Source: Streptomonospora nanhaiensis (GTDB lineage: Bacteria > Actinomycetota > Actinomycetes > Streptosporangiales > Streptosporangiaceae). From it: a DNA stretch of 64,000 bases. Each line of letters begins with the position of its first letter. The first letter of the stretch is position 1. Shown here piece after piece: positions 53,497 to 62,493 of this stretch. The stretch is from assembly GCF_026642255.1 (NCBI RefSeq), contig NZ_CP113264.1, positions 6,138,001 to 6,202,000 on the forward strand, given 5' to 3'. The notes under the pieces were generated by a model. That model was not told the DNA's origin and did not search any database. It saw nothing but the letters and a program-made list of their open reading frames with translations. A program made the translations under genes and the position numbers.

Positions 53497-54123
53497 ATGA
53501 CCGCTCCGCGACCAGGCCCGGCCGACCCGACCCGCGGCCCCGGAGGGCCCGCGGGACCGCCCCTCCCGGCAGGGAGCTCCGCCGTGCTCCTCGTGTGCGC
53601 CGTCCTGTACCCGCCGGCCGCCACGGGGGTCCTCCTCGTGGTGGGCGCCTTCGCCCTCTTCACGGCCACCACCGGCGCGGCGGCGTCCGCCGCCTGGGCC
53701 GGGGCCGGGATCGCGGGGCTCGCTGCGGCCCACGCCGCCCTGTACGCGGTGCTGCGCGGCACGGGACTCCCCCGCCCCGGCGCCACCGCCGTCCTGCTGA
53801 CGGCGTCCGTGGCGCTGGCGCTGACCCAGACCGCTCTCATGTACCCCTGGTTCGGCGTCGGCCCGGTCTGGGGGCCGCCGCTCGCCGCCGCGGCCCAGGG
53901 GGCGGCCGCCGCACTCGTCCTGGCCTCCGTCCGCGGTCGCGCGGTCGCGTGGGCGGCGGCCGCCCTGTGCGCGGTGGCCCTGCTGCGCCTGCCGGTCGCG
54001 TGGGCGCCGGAACCGGCCGTTCCCCGCGCGGAGGCGGCGCACCACGAGCCGGCGGCCGTCGGCCTTCCGCACGGGGACCCGCGGGAGACGGCGGAACAGC
54101 CCCGAATTCGTCACCATGAGTGA
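53497..54123 (+). CDS. Polytopic membrane protein of unknown function
   Basis: 208 aa. ATG at 53497 has a strong GGAGGA 6 nt upstream. After a Pro-rich N-terminus come four to five hydrophobic, Ala/Leu-rich helices (about 28-50, 53-80, 90-110, 120-140, 143-160) and a soluble tail. There are no recognisable motifs. It heads a small plus-strand group with the following 71-aa ORF and the Ser/Thr kinase. The group sits inside the secretion-like locus in the opposite direction. Regulation by the kinase is conceivable but not shown. Confidence 0.65.
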   Translation: MTAPRPGPADPTRGPGGPAGPPLPAGSSAVLLVCAVLYPPAATGVLLVVGAFALFTATTGAAASAAWAGAGIAGLAAAHAALYAVLRGTGLPRPGATAVLLTASVALALTQTALMYPWFGVGPVWGPPLAAAAQGAAAALVLASVRGRAVAWAAAALCAVALLRLPVAWAPEPAVPRAEAAHHEPAAVGLPHGDPRETAEQPRIRHHE

Positions 54124-54139
54124 GGAGGAGTATCCCTGG

Positions 54140-54355
54140 GTGACAAAAAGAAAAGGGGGCGTGTATCGGAAGGAGCTCCGTTCCGAGGAGTTGCGGCGGG
54201 GAGCGCCCGGACGCCGAAACATGGCCAAGGTCAGTAATGGCCCTGACCAGGACGCTCTTGTGTTCGAGCGGCCCCTCTCCCCGGTCGGGGCCCGTTCGCC
54301 GAGGATTCCGTCGCACCGCACCGGTACCGTGGTCACTGTCCCGGAAGGCCCCTGA
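54140..54355 (+). CDS. Small basic protein, hypothetical
   Basis: 71 aa from GTG at 54140, with GGAGGAG 9 nt upstream. The frame also opens at ATG 54116, overlapping the previous stop, but without a ribosome binding site. The product is very basic (KRKGGVYRKELRSEELRR near the start), with no membrane segment. I do not recognise it. The ribosome binding site and the lower GC content than nearby noise make a real gene plausible, not certain. Confidence 0.4.
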   Translation: MTKRKGGVYRKELRSEELRRGAPGRRNMAKVSNGPDQDALVFERPLSPVGARSPRIPSHRTGTVVTVPEGP

Positions 54356-54554
54356 CCCCCTCCCCGGAACGACCCCCCTCGGCAGTGACCGCTTTCGGTC
54401 ACCTGCCGTTCGCGCCCAGGGGTGGAGGGCCTTGCCGGATTACAGTGAGAAAGCTTCAGAAAACGGCGGCGAGCACCGCAAGGCGCGGCGGCAGGGCCTT
54501 TCTTGGATAGATTGGCCGCGCATCGTCCCCCACCGCCAGAAGGGATGCGCCCCT

Positions 54555-56378
54555 ATGCCCACTCCCGGCCGTAGCACCGTCGGCCGTTACGAGCTGCGCG
54601 AACGACTCGGCGCGGGCGGAATGGGCACGGTGTGGCACGCCTGGGACCCCTCCCTCCAGCGCGACGTGGCCGTCAAGGAGGTCCTCCTCCCCGAGGGCAT
54701 GGACCCGCAGGACCGCGCCGAGGCCCGTGCGCGCACACTGCGCGAGGCGCAGGCGACCGCCAGGATCACCAACACGTCGGTGGTCACCATCCACGACGTG
54801 CTCGAACACGACGACAGCCCCTGGATCGTCATGGAGCTGCTGAGCGGCGCGTCGATGCAGCACCACCTGGACCGCCACGGTCCGATGCCGGTGGAGCAGG
54901 TCGAGGAGGCGGCGAGGTCGCTGCTCGGCGGCCTGAGGGCGGCGCACGCCGCGGGGGTCACCCACCGCGACGTCAAGCCCGCCAACATCATGCTCACCGA
55001 CGACGGCCGTACGGTCCTGACGGACTTCGGTATCGCGAACGTCGACGGCAGCGCCGCCCTCACCCAGACCGGCGTGTACATCGGCTCGCCCGAGTACATG
55101 GCGCCGGAGCGGTTCGAGGGTGAGCGCGCCCTGCCCGCGTCCGACCTGTGGAGTCTGGGCGTCACCCTGTACTCCCTGCTCGAGGGGCACACCCCGTTCA
55201 AGCGGGACAGCATCACGGGGATCATCAGCGCGGTGCTGACCGCGCCGATGCCGCCGCCGCTGTCCGTGCCGGGATACGGCGAGGACCCGGCGAGCGCGCC
55301 GCTGAGGGCGCTCATCGGGGCGCTGCTCGACCGTGACCCGGCCCTGCGTCCCGACCCGGCGGAGGCCCTGGCCCTCCTGGCCCGGGAGAGACGGGCGTAC
55401 ACGGGCGGCGCGGACCCCGCCCCGGACACGGGTCCGCAGAGCGCCCCGGGCGACGATCCCGCGCACGGCCCCGGCGGCGCCGGCGCGGGCGTGACCCGGT
55501 GGCAGGAGTCCGGCCCGAGCGGCGCCTACCCAGCGCAGCGGCAGCCGACCGGCGGCCACGCGGCCTTCCCGGACACCCTGAGGCCCGGGGCCCCGGGCGG
55601 CCCCACGGTGCCCGGCGTGATGGGGATCCCGTCGGTGTCCGGTGGTTCGGGGCCCCAGGAGCCCCAGGGGCCGCCCGCGCACACGGGGGTGTCGGGCGGC
55701 CACCCGGCACACCGGCCGAACCCCGCGGGACCCGCCGCGCCCGGGGCGCACGACACCCCGCACCCCATGACGGCGCCCGGCCGCCCGTACCGGCAGCAGC
55801 CGGCCGGGCGGTACGGGGCGCAGGCCCCGCACGCGCCCGCGGCGCCGGGGACCGGGCACTTCACCCTGAACGGGAGGCCCGCCGCCCCCGGGCACGGCTC
55901 CGGTCGCGCCGGTTTCGCCCCGGGGAGCGGTGCGCCGCCGGCGCCCGGGGGCCGGGGGACGTGGGCGCACGGCGCGCCCGCGGCGGGCAGGCCGGTGCAG
56001 GTGCTCGTCGCGGCGGTGATGCTGGCGCTCAACGCCGCCTACCTGCTGTTCCTCACCGTGCTGTTCGCGGCCGAGGCCGTCAACGGGGGCCCCACGGGCT
56101 GGGGCACGGTACTCCTCCTGGGCCTGTGGGGGTCCTACTCGGTCATCGGGGCGGCCGGGGCGGTCCTGCGCTCACGCCTCGTGTTCGGGGCGGTGGTGAT
56201 CGTCCAGGGCATCGCGGCGATCGGGTTGTTCTTCGGCCTGTTCTCGGTGCTGATCTACAACCCGGAGCAACTGGCGTTCTACGTGCTGCTGCTGGTGTTC
56301 AACGTGGCGATCGGCGGCCTGCTGCTGCTCCCGCAGCGGGTGCGGTCCCACTTCGGGTTCGGCGGGGGCGTCGCCTGA
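54555..56378 (+). CDS. Membrane-associated Ser/Thr protein kinase (Hanks type)
   Basis: 607 aa. The kinase domain is at 10-275: GAGGMGTVW glycine loop, Lys41 in VAVKEV, catalytic HRDVKPANI (Asp139), DFG at 157-159 and an APE-like MAPERF. It is followed by a Pro/Gly/Ala-rich linker (about 290-490) and four hydrophobic segments at the C-terminus (about 490-600). There is no PASTA or sensor domain. Most actinobacterial kinases have one helix, so the four-helix tail is unusual and could itself sense membrane state. ATG at 54555 is used. It separates the two halves of the secretion-like locus and points the other way. Confidence 0.92.
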   Translation: MPTPGRSTVGRYELRERLGAGGMGTVWHAWDPSLQRDVAVKEVLLPEGMDPQDRAEARARTLREAQATARITNTSVVTIHDVLEHDDSPWIVMELLSGASMQHHLDRHGPMPVEQVEEAARSLLGGLRAAHAAGVTHRDVKPANIMLTDDGRTVLTDFGIANVDGSAALTQTGVYIGSPEYMAPERFEGERALPASDLWSLGVTLYSLLEGHTPFKRDSITGIISAVLTAPMPPPLSVPGYGEDPASAPLRALIGALLDRDPALRPDPAEALALLARERRAYTGGADPAPDTGPQSAPGDDPAHGPGGAGAGVTRWQESGPSGAYPAQRQPTGGHAAFPDTLRPGAPGGPTVPGVMGIPSVSGGSGPQEPQGPPAHTGVSGGHPAHRPNPAGPAAPGAHDTPHPMTAPGRPYRQQPAGRYGAQAPHAPAAPGTGHFTLNGRPAAPGHGSGRAGFAPGSGAPPAPGGRGTWAHGAPAAGRPVQVLVAAVMLALNAAYLLFLTVLFAAEAVNGGPTGWGTVLLLGLWGSYSVIGAAGAVLRSRLVFGAVVIVQGIAAIGLFFGLFSVLIYNPEQLAFYVLLLVFNVAIGGLLLLPQRVRSHFGFGGGVA

Positions 56379-56402
56379 GCGGGTCCGCGACCGCGCAACG
56401 CC

Positions 56403-57443
56403 TCATTCGGGGGCGGTGAGCAGCCTGTCGGCCGTGAGCATGCGCTCGACCCGCTCGTCGCGCACCCTGCGGGCCGACTCGGCGGTGGCGCACAGCTCGG
56501 ACACGTCCGCCGAGGCGGTGCCGAGGAACCCGGCGGACACCCGGTGGTCGACGTAGTCGGCGGTGGAGTCCACCGCCTCCTGGCACTGCTCCCACTCCCG
56601 GTGGGCGGCCACCGCCTGCTCGACCAGGACCCCGTACGCGGTGATCTGGGCGACCCGGGCGCGGACCGCGTCCTCGACCGCGCCCAGGTGCTCCCGCTGG
56701 GGTCTGAGCGCGTCCCGGACCCTGGGCGACGACGCCCGCTGCCACCGGCGCGCGTGGGCGCGGCGCAGCTCCCGCTGCCGGGCGAGGAGGGAGGCGATCC
56801 GCCACTCCTGCTCGCGGAGGACCGCCAGCGCCCGGTCGGTGTCCAGCGCGTCCGCACCGAGGTCGGCCCGGGCGTCCGACACCAGGTCGATCGTGCGCTG
56901 CACCTCCGCGACCAGGGCGCGGTCGGCCTCGGTGAGGTCGTCGGACAGGACCACGAACTGCTGTCTGGGCCCCTCCACCGTCCGTCCGGCGCCCGACGTG
57001 AGGGCGTCGGCGGCGACCATGGCGACGAGGACGCCGAACAGCGCCCAGGGCATGCCCGGGAACGGGTCCTGCGGGACGACGTCCGTCAGCCACACCGGGG
57101 CGGCGGCGACGGCGCCGGCCCCGACGAGGGCCCCCGTGGCGCGCACCGCGGGGCGGGCGTCCCCGCGGCAGGCGAGGGCGGCGACATAGGCGACCAGGCT
57201 GATGCTGACGATCACCATGCCCAGGTACCAGCCGGCGGTGAACAGGGCCAGTGCCGTGGTGAACCCGACCCCGAGCAGCTGGACGCCGCCCTCCCTCAGG
57301 CGGGCCCGGCGCCCTGCCGACCCGGTGTCGTACCGGCGCGGGAAGCGGTCGGGCGCGCGCGCCTGCCAGGTGACCTCCTCCCGCAGCTCCTCGGGCAGGG
57401 AGGGGTCGATGACGGGTCGCGGCCGGATGACGTCCTCACTCAT
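56403..57443 (-). CDS. Membrane protein with central hydrophobic region, unknown
   Basis: 346 aa. ATG at 57443 has GAGGG upstream. The N-terminus is cytoplasmic, then two pairs of hydrophobic segments lie between about 50 and 150. The C-terminal half is a long charged helical region with many Arg/Glu and likely coiled coils (about 170-340). There is no Walker motif. It sits 195 bp downstream of the VirB4-like ATPase on the same strand and may be a partner in that apparatus. The stop is 24 nt from the convergent kinase stop. No family recognised. Confidence 0.65.
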   Translation of the reverse strand: MSEDVIRPRPVIDPSLPEELREEVTWQARAPDRFPRRYDTGSAGRRARLREGGVQLLGVGFTTALALFTAGWYLGMVIVSISLVAYVAALACRGDARPAVRATGALVGAGAVAAAPVWLTDVVPQDPFPGMPWALFGVLVAMVAADALTSGAGRTVEGPRQQFVVLSDDLTEADRALVAEVQRTIDLVSDARADLGADALDTDRALAVLREQEWRIASLLARQRELRRAHARRWQRASSPRVRDALRPQREHLGAVEDAVRARVAQITAYGVLVEQAVAAHREWEQCQEAVDSTADYVDHRVSAGFLGTASADVSELCATAESARRVRDERVERMLTADRLLTAPE

Positions 57444-57638
57444 GGGCGGTCCCTCGTGAGTGGTGGGTCTGTCGGGAGGCGGGGCGGGGGCGGGCACCCG
57501 GGGAGGAGCCCGACAAAATAGGAGATGCCCACCCCGGGGCCGCCCCGAACCTGCCGCCCGGGACGCCTTTGCCGCGCCCGGCGCCCGGCCCGCGGGGGGC
57601 CGCCGCCACCTGCGGGTCCCGTCCGCGACGCGGACCCG

Positions 57639-60107
57639 TCAGACCGGTTCGTCGTGTCCGGCCGCCACCAGGTCGTCCTCCTCCCCCGGGCGCTGCCGGG
57701 TGGGGTTGGTGTCGAGCCAGCGCAGCAGCCGGTCGGAGACGAGGTCGACGCCGATCCGCCCGGCCCGGCCGTCCAGGTCCCGGAACAGGCACTCGCCGTT
57801 GCCCAGGTTGCGCAGCACCGCGAGGTGGTCCTCGGTGGGGTCGACCCCGAGCAGGGCCATGACGCTCTCCACCTCGAAGCGCTCGCTGGAGCGGAACGCG
57901 AACACCGAGGAGAGGCAGTTGGTCACCTGCTCGTTCAGGAGGTCCCCGGCGTTCTGGGAGACGAGGATGAGCGCCGTGTTGCGGGAGCGGCCCATCCGGG
58001 AGACCTCGGGGACGAGCTTGGCGCCCTCGGGGGTGGAGGTGACCGCCCACGCCTCGTCCAGGAAGATCGCCTTGGGCAGGTGGCGGTCCAGGCCGTTCAT
58101 CAGGCGGCGGGCGAACTGGGACACCAGGTAGAGCAGGGCGACGGAGAGCCTCTGCTCGTAGGAGTAGTCGTCGCGGCCCACACCGGAGTCGGGCAGGGTG
58201 AGCCCGCCCAGGGTGAACACGGTGGTCCAGCCCTCGGTGTCGATCTGCGTCTCGCCCTGCGGGTCGAAGCACAGCGAGGCGAGCCGCATCTCGGACATGG
58301 ACTGCAGGACCGCGCCCAGGTTGCGGGAGGCGGCTCCGGGCGAGGAGACGAGGTGGTCGACGACCTTGGCGAGGGAGGGGCGGGGCTGGTTGGCGACGGC
58401 GGCCACCGCCTGGATCATGGCGGACTCGCGCTCCTCGCTCATGCGGGGCAGCAGGAGCCGCAGGGTCTCGGTGGCCATGGTCTTCTTGGCGGCGAGGTCG
58501 TCGCCGAAGGCGAACGGGTCGAGCAGCCCGGGCTGGGCCGATCCCAGCGACATGATCCTGGCCTTGCGGCCCCGGCGCCGGAGGAGCTCCACGAGCGACT
58601 CGGCGTCGCCCTTGGGGTCGATGGCGGCGACGGTGACGCCGCGCAGGGCCAGCTGGTAGATGAGCAGGAGCGCCAGGGTGGTCTTGCCGCCGCCGGGCTC
58701 GCCGGTGATGGCGATGGCGGTGGGGCGGTTGCGCGCGGCGGCGACCATCGGGTCGAAGTGCACGATGGAGCGGGCCCGGCCGATGCTCTCGCCGATGTAG
58801 GGGCCGACCCAGCCGCCCCCGCTGCGGTCGACGCGGTCCCCGACCTCGACGGTGGCGGTGGGCATGCCGCCCGCGATGGTGCGCAGGGGCTGGCGCTGGG
58901 CGTACGCCTGGAGCCGGATGCGGTCACCGGGCAGGGACTCGTTGAACAGCGAGAACTGGTCGCCGGTGGAGTTGATGACGTCGATGCCGATGTCGCGGTA
59001 GTGCTCGACGACGGCCTCGACCTGCTGGACGAGGAGGCGTTCGGTGGGCGCGGACACCATGAGCCGGTGCCAGCCGTAGACGAAGGGCAGCCGCTCCTTG
59101 GTGATGCCGTGCTCCAGCATGCGGGCGGCGTCGATCTGCTCGGCGAGCGCGATGGGCGCCTCCACCCCTGCCTCGCGGATGTGCGCGTCCATGTCGCGGG
59201 CGTGCGCGAGCTTGCGGCCGACGTCCTTGGAGGCCTTGGCCGGCGGGATGAGCTTCATCCGCAGGGACACCTCGACCGGGAAGGGGAGCGCGTCGGCGTG
59301 GTGCAGCCACGGTTCGCCGTCCGGGAAGGGCATCAGGTCGGGGAAGCGGGCGAACGACAGGAACGCGACGTAGGTGGAGCCGGAGGGCTGTTCGAGGCGG
59401 AGCATGGAGCGGCCGTTGTGGACGACCCCGTCCACCAGCGCCTCGATCTCGCCGCGCCCCCAGGTGCGGCGGCCGGCGGCGGAGGGCCTGACCTCCTCGG
59501 CGGAGCCGCTGACCGAGTGTCTGACGAGCCACGCGATCTCGTCGGAGGTGGCGTGGCGCGCGTGGAGGGAGCTGGCCGCCAGCGCGCGGCCGAGCCGCTC
59601 GGACTGGTCCGTCCAGCGGGCGATCTCCTTGTCGTCCACGGCGTCGTCGTTGATGCCGAGGACCTCCTCGGTGCGCTGGTAGGCGCCGAACACCTGGGAG
59701 AACAGGCCGAGGCCGGTGCCGGAGCCGCGCAGGCCGAGGCGGACGCCGAGGTAGACCTCCTTGGTCCAGAAGTCCTTGGCCCACACGTGCCGGTACATCT
59801 CGTCGAGGTAGTCGTACCAGCCGGGGCCGGAGTCGGAGGTCCCGTCCAGGCTGGTGGCCCACTGGGCGGCCGGGTAGGTGCGGTGGGCGACGCGCAGGTG
59901 GACCTCGGCGTCGTTCATGCGGATGGCGGCGAGGGCGATGGTGATGTTGGTGGCCAGGGCCTGGCGTTCCTCGGGGGTGGTGAACTCGTACGACACCGTC
60001 GGGAGCCGGAAGTAGGCCCAGGCCTCGCTGTCGCTGAAGAGCACGCGGTCGTCGAAGTAGCGGACCGTGAGGCGGGTCGCGCCGCGGGTCCCCCTGGTAC
60101 CGGTCAT
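57639..60107 (-). CDS. VirB4/TraC-like ATPase of a type IV secretion-like system
   Basis: 822 aa. It has an N-terminal CagE/VirB4-type region (about 1-440) and a C-terminal RecA-like motor: Walker A GEPGGGKTT (about 468-476), IDPKGD, Walker B AIFLDEAW (about 680-686) and LVSQNAGDLL, with arginine-rich elements after it. Members energise assembly of the secretion channel. ATG at 60107 follows AAGGG; the gene is long and single, followed by the 346-aa membrane protein. In the window it is the only conjugation-type ATPase. No VirD4 coupling protein or relaxase was found. Confidence 0.88.
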   Translation of the reverse strand: MTGTRGTRGATRLTVRYFDDRVLFSDSEAWAYFRLPTVSYEFTTPEERQALATNITIALAAIRMNDAEVHLRVAHRTYPAAQWATSLDGTSDSGPGWYDYLDEMYRHVWAKDFWTKEVYLGVRLGLRGSGTGLGLFSQVFGAYQRTEEVLGINDDAVDDKEIARWTDQSERLGRALAASSLHARHATSDEIAWLVRHSVSGSAEEVRPSAAGRRTWGRGEIEALVDGVVHNGRSMLRLEQPSGSTYVAFLSFARFPDLMPFPDGEPWLHHADALPFPVEVSLRMKLIPPAKASKDVGRKLAHARDMDAHIREAGVEAPIALAEQIDAARMLEHGITKERLPFVYGWHRLMVSAPTERLLVQQVEAVVEHYRDIGIDVINSTGDQFSLFNESLPGDRIRLQAYAQRQPLRTIAGGMPTATVEVGDRVDRSGGGWVGPYIGESIGRARSIVHFDPMVAAARNRPTAIAITGEPGGGKTTLALLLIYQLALRGVTVAAIDPKGDAESLVELLRRRGRKARIMSLGSAQPGLLDPFAFGDDLAAKKTMATETLRLLLPRMSEERESAMIQAVAAVANQPRPSLAKVVDHLVSSPGAASRNLGAVLQSMSEMRLASLCFDPQGETQIDTEGWTTVFTLGGLTLPDSGVGRDDYSYEQRLSVALLYLVSQFARRLMNGLDRHLPKAIFLDEAWAVTSTPEGAKLVPEVSRMGRSRNTALILVSQNAGDLLNEQVTNCLSSVFAFRSSERFEVESVMALLGVDPTEDHLAVLRNLGNGECLFRDLDGRAGRIGVDLVSDRLLRWLDTNPTRQRPGEEDDLVAAGHDEPV

Positions 60108-60281
60108 CTCTGAGCCCTTCTGGTCGCGTCGCGTGTCGGGGTGCGCCCGGACGGCGGACGCACCCGGGCCTGCCGCCTGTGCCACCCTCCATAGTGGAGC
60201 ATCGTGCCGGGGCCGTAGAAGCGGACGGGGTTACGGCGCGCCAGAATCCCCGCGAAAACGTGACTCGCGCCCGTACGGGAG

Positions 60282-60314
60282 GGGCCCGTCCCCCCGCTGC
60301 GGGGGGACGGGCCC
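60282..60314 (-). terminator. Terminator of the HNH nuclease gene
   Basis: Perfect 14-bp stem GGGCCCGTCCCCCC / GGGGGGACGGGCCC, loop GCTGC, about 40 bp after the stop at 60353. No T tract. Confidence 0.65.
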
Positions 60315-60352
60315 GGAGAGGGGAACCGCGGTCACGCGGCGGCGGTCGCCGT

Positions 60353-61012
60353 TCAGCAGGCGGAGTCGAGGGTGCCCTGGATGGAGGACTTCTCCGCGGA
60401 GGTCACGGTGAGGTCGTACACGTACTTCACGTTGATCCAGGACTTGACGTAGTCGCAGTGGACGGAGGTGTTGGTCGGCATCCACTGGGACGGGTCCTTG
60501 TCGCCCTTGGAGCCGTTGCTGGACGGGGTGGCGAGCCACAGCTGCGAGCTGGTGACGTCGTTGGCGAAGTCGGCGCGCCGGGACGTGGACCAGTCGGCCG
60601 CGCCGGTCTTCCACGCCTCGCTCAGCGGCACCTGGTGGTCGACGCTGATGTCGGACGGCTCGTCGTACACCCAGGAGTCGTCGAAGGCGCTGTACCAGCT
60701 GCCGGAGGTCGGCTGGCAGTCGTCGTCGGTGACCACGTCGTGCCCGTCGCGGAGCAGGACGACCTGGCGGGCGGTACAGGGGCTGTCGACGACGTTCCAG
60801 TGCGGGAAGAGGCTGCGGTCGTAGCCGGTCTGGGGCCCCTTGGCCGCGACGGTCAGGGAGCCGAGCTGGGTACGGGCCTCGGAGGTGCTGGGGATGTTGG
60901 GCGGCAGGACGTGGTCCGCGGCGGCGGGCGAGGACCATCCGATGACGGCGGCGAGGGCCGCCGCGGCGGCGGCCGCGAGTACGCGCGGGACCGCGCGGGG
61001 GAAGGGGGTCAC
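60353..61012 (-). CDS. Secreted HNH nuclease (GmrSD/DUF1524 C-terminal type)
   Basis: 219 aa. GTG at 61012 follows AGGAG. It has a signal peptide (1-32, AAA cut), then a compact domain with DHQVPLSEAW (Asp125-His126), the DHxVPL form of the His-Me finger found in DUF1524 nucleases. It continues with WSTSRRADFANDV, QLWLATPSSNGSKGDKDPSQW (the N of HNH) and a C-terminal Cys that can pair with an earlier one. It is probably an extracellular, Mg2+-dependent DNase for nutrient use or DNA turnover. Signal peptide and cysteines argue against a cytoplasmic restriction role. Divergent from ectD. Confidence 0.88.
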   Translation of the reverse strand: MTPFPRAVPRVLAAAAAAALAAVIGWSSPAAADHVLPPNIPSTSEARTQLGSLTVAAKGPQTGYDRSLFPHWNVVDSPCTARQVVLLRDGHDVVTDDDCQPTSGSWYSAFDDSWVYDEPSDISVDHQVPLSEAWKTGAADWSTSRRADFANDVTSSQLWLATPSSNGSKGDKDPSQWMPTNTSVHCDYVKSWINVKYVYDLTVTSAEKSSIQGTLDSAC

Positions 61013-61521
61013 GTTATTTCTCCTCTTGAGCGGGTCGAGGAAACAAGGACCCCACTACTGTGGGGTAACGGCGCTTTCCGCGCCAGTCCCGGACAGGGAA
61101 TTCGCACCTGTTCGGAAGTGACGTCCCCGCGTCCGCCCCCTTAATTTTGAACCAAGCTCTGTACCATATACTTGTGAACCAGATCACAAGGAAATCGCCC
61201 TGGGTGACGGCGTGTTTCGTTGTCTGTGACGGCGACACGGCCACCTGCGCGGATGTCCGGGCATGCCGACCAGGGACACCGAGGGTGACGGAGGGCAGGT
61301 GGGCCCGGAGGATCCGAACGCCGGGGGCGGACGGGGGAGCGTGCCGGGGAGAGCGCGATTATGCGTTTCAGCCCATAAGTAAAACGGTCCTACCCGGAAA
61401 AGTAAACGACAAACACGGGAGCCTTCGGCCATTCAGGAAATCCGGGTCGATATTTGTTAAGTTCGCATGTCGTAGGGAACGCCGTCTACCTCAGAGAGGA
61501 CGAACCCCACGGGGACAGGCC
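61013..61521. other. Divergent regulatory region between the HNH nuclease and ectD
   Basis: No gene supported. It is among the least GC-rich parts of the window (61141-61200, 61360-61490). It contains the Crp-like palindrome at 61171-61190 and two AAGTAAA repeats (about 61378 and 61401). It is the probable promoter region for both genes. Confidence 0.5.
61171..61190. promoter_or_regulatory. Crp/GlxR-like palindrome
   Basis: CTTGTGA-N6-TCACAAG, perfect 7-bp arms containing the Crp consensus TGTGA-N6-TCACA. It lies 159 bp upstream of the nuclease start and 332 bp upstream of ectD. Confidence 0.65.
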
Positions 61522-62427
61522 ATGACTCTCCTGATAGACATACCGACCGCGGACGAGTACCCGACCCGCAAGGCCCACGAACCCGCACTCCTGTACCGCA
61601 GGTCCCCCACCGTGTGGGGGTCTGCCGACGGCGGGCCCTTCTCCGCGGAGGAGATCGCGGACTACGACCAACGCGGCTACACCCGGATCGACTCCCTCGT
61701 CAGCGGCGAGGAGGTCCAGGCCTACCGCGCCGAGCTGGAGCGGCTGTCGTCCGATCCCGGCCTCCGGGGGGACGACCGCGTGGTCGTCGACCCCGAGTCG
61801 GGCGGCGTCCGGTCGGTCTACGCGGTGCACGAGCTCAGCGACGTCTTCGCCGAGCTCGTCAACGACCCGCGCCTGGTCGAGCGCGCACGCCAGATCCTGG
61901 GATCGGACGTGTACGTGCACCAGAGCCGCGTCAACCACAAGCCCGGCTTCGGCGGCGGCTCGTTCTTCTGGCACTCCAACTTCGAGACGTGGCACGCCGA
62001 GGACGGCATGCCACGGATGCGGGCGGTGAGCTTCTCCGTCGCCCTGACCGAGAACCACCCCCACAACGGCGCCCTGATGGCCATCCCCGGCTCGCACCGC
62101 ACGTTCGTCTCGTGCGTGGACCCGGCCCCGAGCCCGCACCACCGGACCCCGCCCAAGACGCGGGGCGTCGGCGTGCCCGACGAGAGCTCGCTCTCGCTGC
62201 TCGCCCACCAGCACGGCATCGAGGTGCTGACCGGTCCCGCGGGCGGGGCGACCGTCTTCGACGCCAACTGCATGCACGGCTCCGGCGACAACATCACGCC
62301 GCACCCGCGGTCGGACGTGTTCGTGGTGTTCAACAGCGTCGAGAACGCCTGCACCGCGCCGTTCGGCTCCTCGGGGCCGCGCCCGGAGCACATCGCCTCC
62401 CGGGACTTCACCCCCGTGGGCCGCTGA
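61522..62427 (+). CDS. ectD: Ectoine hydroxylase homologue with an altered iron site
   Basis: 301 aa, the normal EctD length. EctD is an Fe(II)/2-oxoglutarate dioxygenase that turns ectoine into 5-hydroxyectoine. It carries the EctD signature region, but as FFWHSNFETWHAEDG: His151 and His252 (NCMHGS) are kept, while the iron-ligand Asp is Asn153 (codon AAC). Arg263 (HPRSD) for 2-oxoglutarate and Lys140 are present. With the carboxylate missing, normal iron binding is doubtful. ectABC are not in the window. ATG at 61522 follows GGGGACA. A Crp-like site lies upstream. Confidence 0.88.
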   Translation: MTLLIDIPTADEYPTRKAHEPALLYRRSPTVWGSADGGPFSAEEIADYDQRGYTRIDSLVSGEEVQAYRAELERLSSDPGLRGDDRVVVDPESGGVRSVYAVHELSDVFAELVNDPRLVERARQILGSDVYVHQSRVNHKPGFGGGSFFWHSNFETWHAEDGMPRMRAVSFSVALTENHPHNGALMAIPGSHRTFVSCVDPAPSPHHRTPPKTRGVGVPDESSLSLLAHQHGIEVLTGPAGGATVFDANCMHGSGDNITPHPRSDVFVVFNSVENACTAPFGSSGPRPEHIASRDFTPVGR

Positions 62428-62493
62428 GCCACCGCCGCGCGGACGGGCCCCGCTCCTGCCCGCGCGGCGGTTCGCCCTGTCCCCGTGCCGTAG

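Noticed and set aside
57525..60113. 862-codon plus-strand frame opposite the VirB4-like gene
   Set aside because: Gly/Val/Asp/His-rich shadow sequence with no signal or domain.
61014..61244. 76-aa minus-strand frame directly upstream of the HNH nuclease
   Set aside because: It ends next to the nuclease start but covers the AT-rich promoter and Crp-like palindrome, and has no ribosome binding site.
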